Assembly: GCA_029976075.1 (NCBI GenBank)
Contig: JARKNW010000071.1
Span: 1-64,000 of the forward strand
Origin: Pleomorphomonas sp.
Lineage (GTDB): Bacteria; Pseudomonadota; Alphaproteobacteria; Rhizobiales; Pleomorphomonadaceae
Length of the DNA: 64,000 nucleotides
Reading direction: 5' to 3'
Shown here: positions 16,066 through 25,134 of the stretch, piece by piece
Layout of the letters: each line of letters opens with the position of its first letter
How positions within the stretch are numbered: position 1 is the first letter of the stretch
The notes under the pieces: generated by a model
The model's database searches: none
What the model was told of the DNA's origin: nothing
The model's input: the letters and a program-made list of their open reading frames with translations, nothing else
Program-made: the position numbers and the translations under genes

Positions 16066-18375
16066 ATGGTTAACAAGCTGGAAACGTGGGCGGAAAGCAA
16101 GTTGAACAGTCTCTTCGAATACCACGACAGGGATCACGCAAGACCGGTGGTCGACGAAACCCGCCATCGGGGCGAGGTCGACCTTGGTTTGCTATTGTCC
16201 ATTCTCTTCCGCCAGTGGTTGATGATACTGGCCGTCACGCTGCTGTTTGTCGGCGCTGGTTTCACCTACGCGACGTTTGCCCCCAAGGTGTGGCAATCGA
16301 CGGCACGGGTGCTGCTCGATCCTCGAGACAAGCAGGTGGCCGGTCCAGGCCTTGCTCAACCGCTTCAAGGGGTAGACGCCGTCTGGATCGATACCCAGGC
16401 CAATATCGTCACCTCTGCCTCCATCTTGTCGAAAGTCATCGACACGCTCGGCCTCGAGCACGATCCTGAGTTTGGAGGCTCCCGCGACGAAACGCTCCGA
16501 GCTCTCGTCAAGGCCATTACAGTGGCGCGCGCCGACCAGACCTACGTGCTCGACATTTCCGTCAATAGCGGTTCGGCTGACCGATCCGCCCGCATCGCCC
16601 AGGAACTTGCCCAGGCTTTCGTAGCCAACCAGGTGGAGGTTAAGGAAGCGGCGGTCCGCGAGGCGAGCAACCTCATCAACCGCCAGTTGGACGACCTCCG
16701 CTCCAAGGCCCGTACAGCCCAGGAGAAGCTCGAAGCTTATCGGCGCGACCATGGCATCCTCACTGCCAACGGCCGTTCGGTGGACGAGGACACGCTACGC
16801 CAGCTCAACGATGCCTATGTGGCCGCCCGTCTGCGCACGCAGGACGCCAAGGCCCGCCGCGACAAGATTGCCGCCGCCCGGGCAAGTGGATCGGACGCCG
16901 CCCTCGGCGGCATCGATTCCACCGTATTGAGTCGTCTCAAGATAGAGCGAGCGCTGGCCGCCCGCACGGTCGGCGAGCTCGCCCAGGATCTCGGCCCCAA
17001 CCATCCCCGCATGCTGGCAGCGCGTGGCGATCTTTCTCGCGCGGATGCCCAGATCGAGGCCGAGTTGAAGACGCTTTCGGCCAGCACCGATGCCGAATAC
17101 CAAGTGGCAGCCGCCGCCGAGGCCGCGGCACGCAAGGCACTCGACGATGCGGGCGCCGTGGTGACCGATACCGGTGAACGGACCATCGAGCTGCGCGAAC
17201 TCGAGAACGAAGCCTCGCTTCGAGCGGACATGTACAAGAACTATGTGGCGCGGACCGAGGAAATCACGCTGCAGGCCAACACGCAGGTGTCGGATGCGCG
17301 CGTCATCGCGCCGGCCAATGTTCCTCTTTATCCCTATGCTCCGCGCAAGACGATCATCCTGGCGCTCGCCGGCATCGCCGGCCTCGGCTTGTCGCTCTCC
17401 GTCGCCGTCTACCGCGGTCGTCGCTATCTTCCCGAGTATCAGTGGATCGAGGAAACCGCCCCCACCGGCTCGGCTGACGACAACGAGCCGACAGCCGAAG
17501 CCCAGAGGGACTCACCAACAGATGTTGCAGAGATGACATCCAAGGAAGATGTCCCCGACGCGCCAAATCCGCTGATCGCAACGGATGACCGGACGGGCAA
17601 GGTCGATGCCGAGATCACCGAGCCCCCTCGAGAAGCCCCGCCGGTTCTCGCCGAATTGTCAGTTTCCACGCGGGCCTTGGCCTTTGATCGGCGGGGGCGG
17701 CCGCAGGCAAGGACGGCGCGTTCCATTCTTACGAGCGCCGTCACCGACGGCGAGGGAGAAGCGCTACCGGACGCGGCCGAGACCTTTGCAGAACTTGTCC
17801 AGAAGGTCTCGAAAGCCAACGGAAGTTCGCGGTTGGTCCTGGTCCTCGGAGCCAACGATGGCCCCGCCGCTGCGACGGTCGCCTTCGGCCTTGCCCATGT
17901 TCCCACAAAGAACGGTGTCTTGCTCGTCGATGCTTCCTGGGACGAGTTGCCACTACATCTTGCTTACACCGATGAGACGATGCCTGGAGTGGTCGATGTC
18001 ATTACCGACACCGGAGATGCGGCCAGCATTGCCATCTGCGAAGAGGAGGCCGACGTCACGTTCATCGGCGTCGGCGAGCCGGATATGGCGGCCGCAATCG
18101 CTGCCAATGTCGAGCGCGTAATCAACTTCATCGACAAGCTTTCACGAGAGTTCGGTCGCATCGTCCTGCATTGTGGGCATCGTCATTCGCCCGAACTCTT
18201 CGAGGCTCTCCTCGGACACGCCGATGCCGTGTTGGTCGTTGCCGATGCGATTGTGGAGGACGACGACGAAGCTGCGGAAATGGTGAGGGATCTTGCCAGC
18301 GCGCTGCCGGTCTTTGCCGGCCTCGTCCTGGTGACGGAACGCACCGAGCAAGTCCTCCTGGCCGAGAGGGCCTGA
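16066..18375 (+). CDS. GumC/ExoP-like Wzz co-polymerase with degenerate BY-kinase domain
   Basis: A 769-aa inner-membrane protein that sets chain length in Wzy-dependent export. Order: cytoplasmic N-terminus; membrane helix at about 50-75 (RQWLMILAVTLLFVGAGF); periplasmic Wzz domain with long coiled coil (about 190-400); second membrane helix at about 427-447; an acidic linker; then a C-terminal region shaped like a bacterial tyrosine kinase (about 585-769). In that region the Walker A position reads GANDGPAAAT (about 595-604) with no Lys or Thr pair of GKT, although VLLVDAS at the Walker A' site is kept. The C-terminus lacks a tyrosine cluster. It is probably a pseudokinase. The GT4 gene begins 5 bp downstream. 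The ATG at 16066 has no strong ribosome site. Confidence 0.88.
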   Translation: MVNKLETWAESKLNSLFEYHDRDHARPVVDETRHRGEVDLGLLLSILFRQWLMILAVTLLFVGAGFTYATFAPKVWQSTARVLLDPRDKQVAGPGLAQPLQGVDAVWIDTQANIVTSASILSKVIDTLGLEHDPEFGGSRDETLRALVKAITVARADQTYVLDISVNSGSADRSARIAQELAQAFVANQVEVKEAAVREASNLINRQLDDLRSKARTAQEKLEAYRRDHGILTANGRSVDEDTLRQLNDAYVAARLRTQDAKARRDKIAAARASGSDAALGGIDSTVLSRLKIERALAARTVGELAQDLGPNHPRMLAARGDLSRADAQIEAELKTLSASTDAEYQVAAAAEAAARKALDDAGAVVTDTGERTIELRELENEASLRADMYKNYVARTEEITLQANTQVSDARVIAPANVPLYPYAPRKTIILALAGIAGLGLSLSVAVYRGRRYLPEYQWIEETAPTGSADDNEPTAEAQRDSPTDVAEMTSKEDVPDAPNPLIATDDRTGKVDAEITEPPREAPPVLAELSVSTRALAFDRRGRPQARTARSILTSAVTDGEGEALPDAAETFAELVQKVSKANGSSRLVLVLGANDGPAAATVAFGLAHVPTKNGVLLVDASWDELPLHLAYTDETMPGVVDVITDTGDAASIAICEEEADVTFIGVGEPDMAAAIAANVERVINFIDKLSREFGRIVLHCGHRHSPELFEALLGHADAVLVVADAIVEDDDEAAEMVRDLASALPVFAGLVLVTERTEQVLLAERA

Positions 18376-18380
18376 GGGAT

Positions 18381-19424
18381 ATGCCGATGCGCCTTCTCGT
18401 CGACCACTCCCACGTAGGGCGGATGGTCACGGGTATCGAACGGCTGACGATCGAGCTGTTCTCGGGTGACGCATTGGCTCCTCTGCATCTTGAGCCGATC
18501 AACGGCGGCTCAACCTTTCGCATGATCGCATGCCAGCAACTGGGACTGCCCGGGCGTCTGGCTGCCGATCGTCGAGCGATCATCATTTGCCCGGGGTTTC
18601 CACCATCGATTCCTCTTGCGATGCTCGGTGGAGCCCGCGTGGTGCCCTACGTTCACGATTGCTTCTTGATCACCCGGCCGCAAGACCTGAACTGGCGTGC
18701 CCGCCTCTACATGGCACCAGCATTTCGTTACGCTGTCGCCCATCTTCCCTGGCTGATCGCGAACACGGAGACGACAGCCAACGAGCTCAGACGTTTCTGC
18801 CGGCCTGACGCCGATATCAGCGTCTGCCGACCGCATATCCGCGATGTGTTCAAGTTAGGTGGCCTGCCTCCCCGTACATCTCCGGAGCCGTGCGGTCGTT
18901 TTGAGTTGACCGCCCTCAGCACCGTCGAGCCGCGCAAGAACCTCATCGCAGCGGCACGGATCGTTGAGGTATTGCGCACGGTACATGGATTCGATGCGCA
19001 CCTTACCATCATTGGCCGGATTGGATGGGGCGGGGAGGCAGAGCGGCTCGCCGATCTCCCTGGCGTCACACTCAGCGGTTATCTCGAAGAGGATGATGTC
19101 CGTGCCGTCCTGGGGCGATCGCATGCCCTCATTTCAACCAGCTTTGATGAGGGGCTGGGGCTTCCTCTGCTTGAAGCGCAGCATGCCGGGCTTCCGATCA
19201 TCGCGCCGGACGCACCCGTATTCCGGGAAGTGCTCGCCGGCTCAGGCTTACATATCAATCCCACCGCCCCGGCCGACGCCGCCGCCGCGATTGTCGGCTG
19301 GCTTGCGGCGAGTGGAGCCTGTTCCAGGGCGGCAAATGCTGGTCGATCCAACATCACCCGCTGGAACGCACTGGCCGACGCCGACAAATCCCAACTGATC
19401 GAGCGCTTCGGCAGGATGGGCTGA
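18381..19424 (+). CDS. GT4 family glycosyltransferase
   Basis: A 347-aa GT-B retaining glycosyltransferase, cytoplasmic or peripheral to the inner membrane, that would add a sugar to the lipid-linked repeat unit. The N-terminal domain opens with LLVDHSHVGRMVTGIERL; the C-terminal nucleotide-sugar domain has LSTVEPRKNL near residue 175 and STSFDEGLGLPLLEAQHAG near 253, which carries the E-x7-E element of GT4 enzymes. The ATG at 18381 lies 5 bp after the GumC-like stop with GAGGG just upstream; an in-frame extension to 18171 would overlap that gene and was rejected. Donor and acceptor unknown. Confidence 0.88.
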   Translation: MPMRLLVDHSHVGRMVTGIERLTIELFSGDALAPLHLEPINGGSTFRMIACQQLGLPGRLAADRRAIIICPGFPPSIPLAMLGGARVVPYVHDCFLITRPQDLNWRARLYMAPAFRYAVAHLPWLIANTETTANELRRFCRPDADISVCRPHIRDVFKLGGLPPRTSPEPCGRFELTALSTVEPRKNLIAAARIVEVLRTVHGFDAHLTIIGRIGWGGEAERLADLPGVTLSGYLEEDDVRAVLGRSHALISTSFDEGLGLPLLEAQHAGLPIIAPDAPVFREVLAGSGLHINPTAPADAAAAIVGWLAASGACSRAANAGRSNITRWNALADADKSQLIERFGRMG

Positions 19425-19524
19425 TACGCTCCCTCCGTGCAAAACAAATCGGCATTTCATTACAATTTGAAGGACCGGATAAAGCCGGGCTGAACGGCGA
19501 CCAGCTTAGGGTGGCGGTGAAGGG

Positions 19525-19642
19525 GAGAGCCATATTGGCAAAAGGGCTCTCGCCATGATCGTAGTTCGCTGGGAGGCGGAGATGGGACCTCTATGGTCCG
19601 TCGCGCGCCTCCGGCGTCGGGATGGTGCTTGATGCGCCGGAG
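19525..19642 (+). promoter_or_regulatory. structured leader upstream of the WecG-type gene
   Basis: Three successive hairpins fill the end of the 226-bp gap: GAGAGCC/GGCTCTC (19525-19531, 19545-19551), GGACC/GGTCC (19585-19589, 19595-19599) and CTCCGGCG/CGCCGGAG (19609-19616, 19635-19642). The last one ends 8 bp before the ATG and would mask the ribosome-binding region. No T run follows, so they do not look like terminators. Translational control is inferred. Confidence 0.4.
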
Positions 19643-19650
19643 AGTCGCCA

Positions 19651-20526
19651 ATGTCAGGATTGTTTCTAGATCGGTCGGTCACGGCCAACGCTCCCCCTCC
19701 TCTTCCGGAAGCCGGAACTGATCACGGTCCGGAACCAATCGCGGTGATCGACAGCACGCGCGTCAATGTCGGCAGACAGGCGGATCTCGTCCACTTGGTG
19801 ACTTTCGACGCGTTGACCGGTCGGGGTGGTACCGTCTTCACGCTCAATCTCGACCATCTGGTCAAGCTGGAACGCGATCCGGCCTTCCGCGCGGCATATG
19901 AGCAGGCGACCTATGTGTCGGCCGACGGCGCCCCGGTCGTGGCCATGGCGCGGCGGCAGGGAGCCGACCTCGTGCGCGTCACCGGGGCCGATCTGGTGCG
20001 GCCATTGTGCGGAGCAGCGGCGTTGGCCCGCATTCCCGTGCATTTCTTCGGCACGCGCCCCGAAACCCTTTTGCAGACAGAAATCATCCTTCGCAGCGAA
20101 TATCCGCGCCTCATCGTTGCCGGGCTTGAGAGCCCGCCTTTCGGGTTCAGCCCCTTCGGAGTGGAAGCGCGCGCCGCGGCCGAACGCGTTGCCGCCAGCG
20201 GGGCCCGCATCTGCTTCGTGGCTCTCGGAGCTCCAAAGCAGGAGATCTTCGCCGAGTTCGCTCGTCGCTGGGCCCCCGGCGTGACTTTCGTCTGCATTGG
20301 CGCCGCACTTGACTTCATCGGTGGCGGTCAGAGCCGTGCCCCGCAGATTCTTCAGGCCGCCGGCCTCGAGTGGCTGTGGCGGCTCGTTCACGACCCGCGC
20401 CGCCTCGCCAAACGCTACGCTCTTTCAGCCCTCTACCTGCTGCGTTACAATCTTCGCGAGGTAACCGGACGGTTGAAACGCCACCGCATATCCGCAATCC
20501 CCAACCATGCCCCGCGCCAGGAGTGA
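19651..20526 (+). CDS. WecG/TagA/CpsF family glycosyltransferase (GT26)
   Basis: A 291-aa transferase, membrane-associated, that in related systems moves a ManNAc, ManNAcA or glucose-type residue to a polyprenyl-linked acceptor. Family blocks: FTLNLDHLVKLERDP near residue 63, SADGAPVVAMARRQG near 90 with the conserved Asp, FFGTRPETLLQ near 132 and VALGAPKQEIF near 190. The C-terminus (ALYLLRYNL) is the basic-hydrophobic segment by which this family sits on the membrane. The first 45 residues are low-complexity and unusual. The ATG at 19651 follows the third leader hairpin; the next GT4 gene begins 7 bp after its stop. Confidence 0.88.
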   Translation: MSGLFLDRSVTANAPPPLPEAGTDHGPEPIAVIDSTRVNVGRQADLVHLVTFDALTGRGGTVFTLNLDHLVKLERDPAFRAAYEQATYVSADGAPVVAMARRQGADLVRVTGADLVRPLCGAAALARIPVHFFGTRPETLLQTEIILRSEYPRLIVAGLESPPFGFSPFGVEARAAAERVAASGARICFVALGAPKQEIFAEFARRWAPGVTFVCIGAALDFIGGGQSRAPQILQAAGLEWLWRLVHDPRRLAKRYALSALYLLRYNLREVTGRLKRHRISAIPNHAPRQE

Positions 20527-20533
20527 TCAGACG

Positions 20534-21778
20534 ATGGTCCATCGCATCACCATCCTTCACTCCATCGATCCTCGCGGTGGCAAGGTCGGAGGCATCGAGA
20601 CACATGTCCGGCTGATGATGTCCCGTCACCCAGACACCGTGTCGGTATTGCTCGTGGGCATCGACGAACGCGGTGACCTCGAAATCGGGAAGCCGATCGA
20701 AGTCGAGTTCGATGGTCGTCGCATCGACTTTCTCCCGGTGGTCCACATCCCCGGCGAAACAATGCATGCCGCAGCCAAGAAGCTCACCCAATCGGTCACG
20801 CTGCGCTTCACCCTCGGTGTCATGCGCCATCTCGGAACCATTCGTCGCCTGGCGGCAGGTGACACGGCGTCCGTTGAGATCGAGCGCTTCGAACAGGCGA
20901 TACCCGCTTGGCTGATCGGCCATCCCGTAGTGCAACTGGTTCACGGCGAAGGCACCAAGGGCGACAAGATGGACAGCATACTGTCCCGTTACTGGTGGCT
21001 GCATCGGCTCAGCGAAAAGATCGCTCTGGCCCTCGCCGACCGTGTCGTCGGCGTCAATCCGAACATCATCGCCCGTTACGAGCGGGAAATGCCGAAGGTT
21101 GCCCGCAAGTCGGAGTTCATGACGGTTTCGGTCGATACCGAACGCTTTCCGACGGCTCCCTTTCCGCCCAGCGATGTCTTCCGCGTAGTGTTCGCCGGAA
21201 GGCTCGACGCCTTCAAGGATCCGCCGTTGATGTTCGAGACGCTGCGGCGACTGCACGACAAGCTCGATGGCAAGCTCGAGTTTCACTATGTCGGCACGTC
21301 GGATCCGCATCGTGACAGCGAGTTTGCCGCCATCGAGCCATTCACGATCCGCCATGGTTTTCAGACGGGCGATGGTGTGTCAGCCATCATGCGCGACTGT
21401 CATGCAGGCATCCTTACCTCTTACTTCGAGGGAATGCCGTGCTACCTTCTGGAAACGTTGTCGAGCGGCCGCCCGGTCGGAGCCATTCGCCTGCAGCAAT
21501 ATGACCCGCTGATCGTAGCAGGCGTATCCGGCTTCCTCGTTGACCGCCCCGAAGACCGCGAGGTGGCGGCCGAGGCCATGGCCGATGGCTTCGTCCAGCT
21601 GGCTAAGGACATCGCAGCTGGACGGCTCGATCCCACAGCGATCCGCGCGAAGGTGACGCCCTACTCGGTGGCAGTTCAGATGCCCAAGCTGTTCGAGCGA
21701 CACATCGCACTCGGCCGCTCCCGCTCGCGGGTCGGTCAGCCTGGCCTCGCCAGCCCCGCAAACAGCCGTTCCCACTGA
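20534..21778 (+). CDS. GT4 family glycosyltransferase
   Basis: A 414-aa GT-B enzyme. The N-terminal domain starts ITILHSIDPRGGKVGGIETH, with the glycine-rich acceptor-side loop; the C-terminal domain has VVFAGRLDAFKDP near residue 218 and SYFEGMPCYLLETLSSGRP near 297, carrying the GT4 E-x7-E element. The ATG at 20534 has AGGAG 10 nt upstream. It is the last plus-strand gene of the polysaccharide unit. Its final 43 bp overlap the end of the converging GT4 gene on the minus strand, so the low-complexity tail (RSRSRVGQPGLASPANSRSH) is read from sequence that also encodes the neighbour. Confidence 0.87.
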   Translation: MVHRITILHSIDPRGGKVGGIETHVRLMMSRHPDTVSVLLVGIDERGDLEIGKPIEVEFDGRRIDFLPVVHIPGETMHAAAKKLTQSVTLRFTLGVMRHLGTIRRLAAGDTASVEIERFEQAIPAWLIGHPVVQLVHGEGTKGDKMDSILSRYWWLHRLSEKIALALADRVVGVNPNIIARYEREMPKVARKSEFMTVSVDTERFPTAPFPPSDVFRVVFAGRLDAFKDPPLMFETLRRLHDKLDGKLEFHYVGTSDPHRDSEFAAIEPFTIRHGFQTGDGVSAIMRDCHAGILTSYFEGMPCYLLETLSSGRPVGAIRLQQYDPLIVAGVSGFLVDRPEDREVAAEAMADGFVQLAKDIAAGRLDPTAIRAKVTPYSVAVQMPKLFERHIALGRSRSRVGQPGLASPANSRSH

Positions 21779-22797
21779 TCGATACCTGCCTCGGCCGAGA
21801 ACTCCAGGGCTCGGGCGACACCCGGCGCCGGGTTCGGCGGCAACTCCAAAACGCGATCGAGCGCCGCAGCCAGAGCTGCGGCGTTTTCAATGGGGACCAA
21901 CTCGCCAAACCCGCCCGACAGGATTTCTCGCGATCCCTCACAGTCGGTGGCAACCACCTGCAGTCCGGCAGAAAGCGCCTCGACGGTGGTCATGCCAAAA
22001 GCCTCGGTACGCGATGGCACCGCTGCGACCCGCGCAAGGCCATAGACCTCTGCTGCCGAAGCGACGCGCCCCAAAAACTCTACCCGCTCGCCAAGCCCAA
22101 GGTTTGCTGCCTGCTCGACAAGTCGCTGCCGTTCGGGTCCATCGCCACCGATAACGAGACGGACATCCGGCGTCTTCAGGCGGGCGAAAGCATCGATCAG
22201 GACGTCCATGCCTTTTTCGCGAGATAGGCGACCAACGGCACCGACGACCAAAGACCGGGCAGCAATCTCGCCGGCCGTGGCAGCGGGAATCAGCGGCACG
22301 GGGTTGTAGATGCGCTGCGTTCGCGCTGCCGGCGCGTGCCAGCGTTCAACCAGGGCCCGGACGACACCGTCCGACACGCCGACGAAGCGATCGGCCAGGC
22401 GAACCCAAAATGGCATGCCATAGTATCCAGCGGCGGACAGACGGCCGGTCTTGTATTCTTCAAAGCCGTGATAGGAAAAGACAAGCGGAACCCGCGACAG
22501 GGCCAGAACCTTTGCGAGCGCCAGCTTGACACAGGAAACAGAAACAGCCGCGGCAATCACATCGAAACGGCCGGTCCGCAGGAGGCGAGCGAGCCGGAGA
22601 ACAGCCCTGCCATGCCCCCCTCCGATCTCGATGACCTCGACCTGAGGCTCGATACCATCGCCAGTCATTTTCTCGTCGAAGGCGAAGGTGACGCGGTGGC
22701 CACGCGCGGCAAGACCGTTGGCAAGAATCGCCCAGACCCGCTCGGCGCCGCCACCGCCGGAGGCACGCGTATAAAGAAGGATATCGAGCTTCCGCAT
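21736..22797 (-). CDS. GT4 family glycosyltransferase
   Basis: A 353-aa GT-B glycosyltransferase. The N-terminal motif is YTRASGGGGAERVWAILANG, typical of GT4 enzymes, followed by SYHGFEEYK near 122. The C-terminal half has VGAVGRLSREKGMDVLIDAF near 186 and PSRTEAFGMTTVEALSAGL near 262, with the E-x7-E element. It stands alone on the minus strand and converges on the previous transferase with 43 bp of overlap. Donor sugar unknown; location suggests the same polysaccharide. The ATG at 22797 has no strong ribosome site. Confidence 0.88.
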   Translation of the reverse strand: MRKLDILLYTRASGGGGAERVWAILANGLAARGHRVTFAFDEKMTGDGIEPQVEVIEIGGGHGRAVLRLARLLRTGRFDVIAAAVSVSCVKLALAKVLALSRVPLVFSYHGFEEYKTGRLSAAGYYGMPFWVRLADRFVGVSDGVVRALVERWHAPAARTQRIYNPVPLIPAATAGEIAARSLVVGAVGRLSREKGMDVLIDAFARLKTPDVRLVIGGDGPERQRLVEQAANLGLGERVEFLGRVASAAEVYGLARVAAVPSRTEAFGMTTVEALSAGLQVVATDCEGSREILSGGFGELVPIENAAALAAALDRVLELPPNPAPGVARALEFSAEAGIDQWERLFAGLARPG

Positions 22798-22958
22798 GTC
22801 ATCTCCAGAACGGGAACCGGCTAGACATTAGCCTTGACCTTTTGGCCTGACCAAACCGGAATCGGCGACCTTTGCCGGAAATTACCATCCTCTTCTCGCC
22901 ATGGGCGCCAAGATCGGCTATCGAAGCGCGACTTTTGTCGATCTCTCCGGAGCCTCCA

Positions 22959-23864
22959 TTGCCCGCCGATCAGTTTATGCGCCGCGCTGCCGGTTCCACC
23001 GTCGGCCTCGGCATCTTCATGATGTTCTTCGGCGACTTCATGTTTGCCGTCAATGACATCATGGGCAAATGGCTGGCTGGGAGCTTCTCGGCCGGACAAA
23101 TCGTCCTGGTACGATCACTGGCCGCTCTCATGGTACTCGCTCCGCTCCTTCTGAGGGGTGAGACGCCGGAACTCGTCAGGCTGGAGCACCCGGGAGTTCA
23201 GGTGTCTCGCGTCGCGATGGCGACAGCGGAGATCGTCTTCTTCTACATGGCGATCCGATTTCTGCCGCTTGCCGACGTGATGACGTTCTATCTTGCCGGA
23301 CCGATCTACGTCGCGGCTGTATCGCCATGGCTGCTCGGAGAACGCGTCAGCAGACGCCAATGGCTGGCGATCGCTATCGGCTTTTGCGGGGTCATCTTCG
23401 TTTTGCGTCCCGGGACAAGCAGTCTCTCCTGGGCGTCGCTGATCTCCATTGCCGGCTCGCTTTGCTATGCCATGGTGGTGGTACAGAGCCGTCAACTCCG
23501 AGGGACGCCAGACCGGGTGCTGGTGTTCTGGCAAACGATGGGCGCGCTTTTCGTCGGACTGGTCCTTGCTCCTTTCGACTGGGTAACCCCGAGGCCCCTC
23601 GACCTCGCCATGCTGGCAGCTCTCGGCGTCATCTCCATGAGCGCCCATCTTTGCATCGCCCGTTCGGTCAAGCTGGCACCGGCGGCGGTGGTGGCGCCGA
23701 TCCAGTACTCGCTACTGCTATGGGCCATTCTGTTCGGTTGGCTGGTTTTCGGAGACCGACCAAGAGCTTCGATGCTGATCGGTGCCGCCGTGATCGTCAT
23801 GGCCGGCCTCATGATCGTCCGAGCAGGAGAGCGCAAAAGCATAGAGACAGATGGGGACGACTGA
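22959..23864 (+). CDS. EamA-family (DMT superfamily) transporter
   Basis: An inner-membrane protein of about 301 aa with ten hydrophobic helices in two EamA repeats, for example FGDFMFAVNDIMGKWLAG in the first and SAHLCIARSVKLAPAAVVAP in the second. Members export amino acids or other metabolites; the substrate cannot be told from sequence. The start is uncertain: a TTG at 22959 has GGAG 6 nt upstream, an ATG at 22977 lacks a ribosome site, and a TTG at 22872 would add a tail not typical of the family. It is monocistronic in appearance; the lytic transglycosylase follows 73 bp downstream. Confidence 0.85.
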   Translation: MPADQFMRRAAGSTVGLGIFMMFFGDFMFAVNDIMGKWLAGSFSAGQIVLVRSLAALMVLAPLLLRGETPELVRLEHPGVQVSRVAMATAEIVFFYMAIRFLPLADVMTFYLAGPIYVAAVSPWLLGERVSRRQWLAIAIGFCGVIFVLRPGTSSLSWASLISIAGSLCYAMVVVQSRQLRGTPDRVLVFWQTMGALFVGLVLAPFDWVTPRPLDLAMLAALGVISMSAHLCIARSVKLAPAAVVAPIQYSLLLWAILFGWLVFGDRPRASMLIGAAVIVMAGLMIVRAGERKSIETDGDD

Positions 23865-23937
23865 ACCCTGTCAGTCAGTTGAGAATGTCGCTATGCTTCC
23901 CTTCAACCGAGTTTAGTTTTTTCAGGAGGTTGTGTTC

Positions 23938-25134
23938 ATGCGGTCTTCGGTTCCCGTCCTAACGGCGTTGGTTGTCGGGTTGCCGGTTCTCGCCACCCCA
24001 GGTCTTGCAGCGACATGCAACGCCAAGGGCGACGGCTTCGGCACATGGCTCGCTGGTTATTCGAAGACGCTGGTCGACGCCGGCATTCCTGCGGACACGG
24101 TACAGTCCGCCCTTTCCGGGATCGCCTTCGATCCGGCGGTCATCAAGAAGGACCGCGGTCAGGGTGTCTTCTCGCAGACCTTCACCGAGTTTGCCGGTCG
24201 CATGGTCAACAAGAACCGCCTGACAGTCGGCGCGCAGAAGATCAAGGCCAATGGCGACCTGTTCGGCCGCATCGAGGCTCAATTTGGCGTGCCGGCCGAG
24301 GTGATCGTCGCCGTTTGGGGGCTTGAAAGCGACTTTGGCGCCAACACAGGCGATTTTCCCACCCTGCAGTCGCTGGCAACCCTGGCCTATGACTGTCGCC
24401 GTCCGGCCATGTTCCAGAGCGAACTGGTCGACGCCCTCCGTATCGTGGCACGCGGAGATCTCACGCCGGCGGAGATGAAGGGTGCCTGGGCGGGCGAGCT
24501 CGGCCAGACGCAGTTCCTGCCCTCCAACTACGTCCGCTACGCCGTGGATTTCGATGGCGACGGCCGGCGCAATCTCATCAAGAGTGCGCCTGACGTTCTT
24601 GCCTCGACCGGCAATTATCTTCACTCCCTCGGCTGGGCACCGGGGCAGCCATGGCTCGTCGAGGTCAAGATTCCCAACAATCTTCCCTGGGATCAGGCCG
24701 ACTTGCCCATCAAGAAGTCCGTTGCCGAATGGCAGGCGATGGGCGTGCGACCGGCCAACGGCTCCATCCCCGACGGCTCGGCGGCGCTCTATCTGCCCAT
24801 GGGGCGCTTCGGACCGGCCTTCCTCGCCTATCACAACTTTGACGTCTACCTCGGCTGGAACGAGTCGCTGGTCTATTCGACGACAGCCGCCTATTTCGCG
24901 ACCAGACTTGCCGGCGTACCGCCGGTTGGCCCCGGCAACGGCAACGTCGAGGCACTCGGAGCGTCGGATATCGCCTTCATTCAGGGCGCGCTGACGGCGC
25001 AGGGCCTGGATGCCGGCCCGAAGGATGGCAAACTTGGCCAGCAGACGCGCGAAGCGGTTCGCAGCTTCCAGCTCAAAGTCGGCTTGCCGGCGGACGGCTG
25101 GCCGGATTCGGCCGTGCTTCAGGCGCTCAGGTGA
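23938..25134 (+). CDS. MltB-type lytic murein transglycosylase
   Basis: A 398-aa periplasmic enzyme that cleaves peptidoglycan between MurNAc and GlcNAc, forming 1,6-anhydro ends. A signal peptide covers about residues 1-25 (LTALVVGLPVLATPGLAAT). The SLT_2/MltB domain follows, with catalytic E130 in WGLESDFGANTG and GQTQFLPSNYVRYAVDFDGDG further on. The C-terminal 60 residues are a PG_binding_1 domain (DGKLGQQTREAVRSFQ). No lipobox is seen, so it is soluble rather than a lipoprotein. AGGAGGT at 23924-23930 fits the ATG at 23938 better than the GTG at 23932. Its stop overlaps the hrpB start. Confidence 0.93.
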   Translation: MRSSVPVLTALVVGLPVLATPGLAATCNAKGDGFGTWLAGYSKTLVDAGIPADTVQSALSGIAFDPAVIKKDRGQGVFSQTFTEFAGRMVNKNRLTVGAQKIKANGDLFGRIEAQFGVPAEVIVAVWGLESDFGANTGDFPTLQSLATLAYDCRRPAMFQSELVDALRIVARGDLTPAEMKGAWAGELGQTQFLPSNYVRYAVDFDGDGRRNLIKSAPDVLASTGNYLHSLGWAPGQPWLVEVKIPNNLPWDQADLPIKKSVAEWQAMGVRPANGSIPDGSAALYLPMGRFGPAFLAYHNFDVYLGWNESLVYSTTAAYFATRLAGVPPVGPGNGNVEALGASDIAFIQGALTAQGLDAGPKDGKLGQQTREAVRSFQLKVGLPADGWPDSAVLQALR

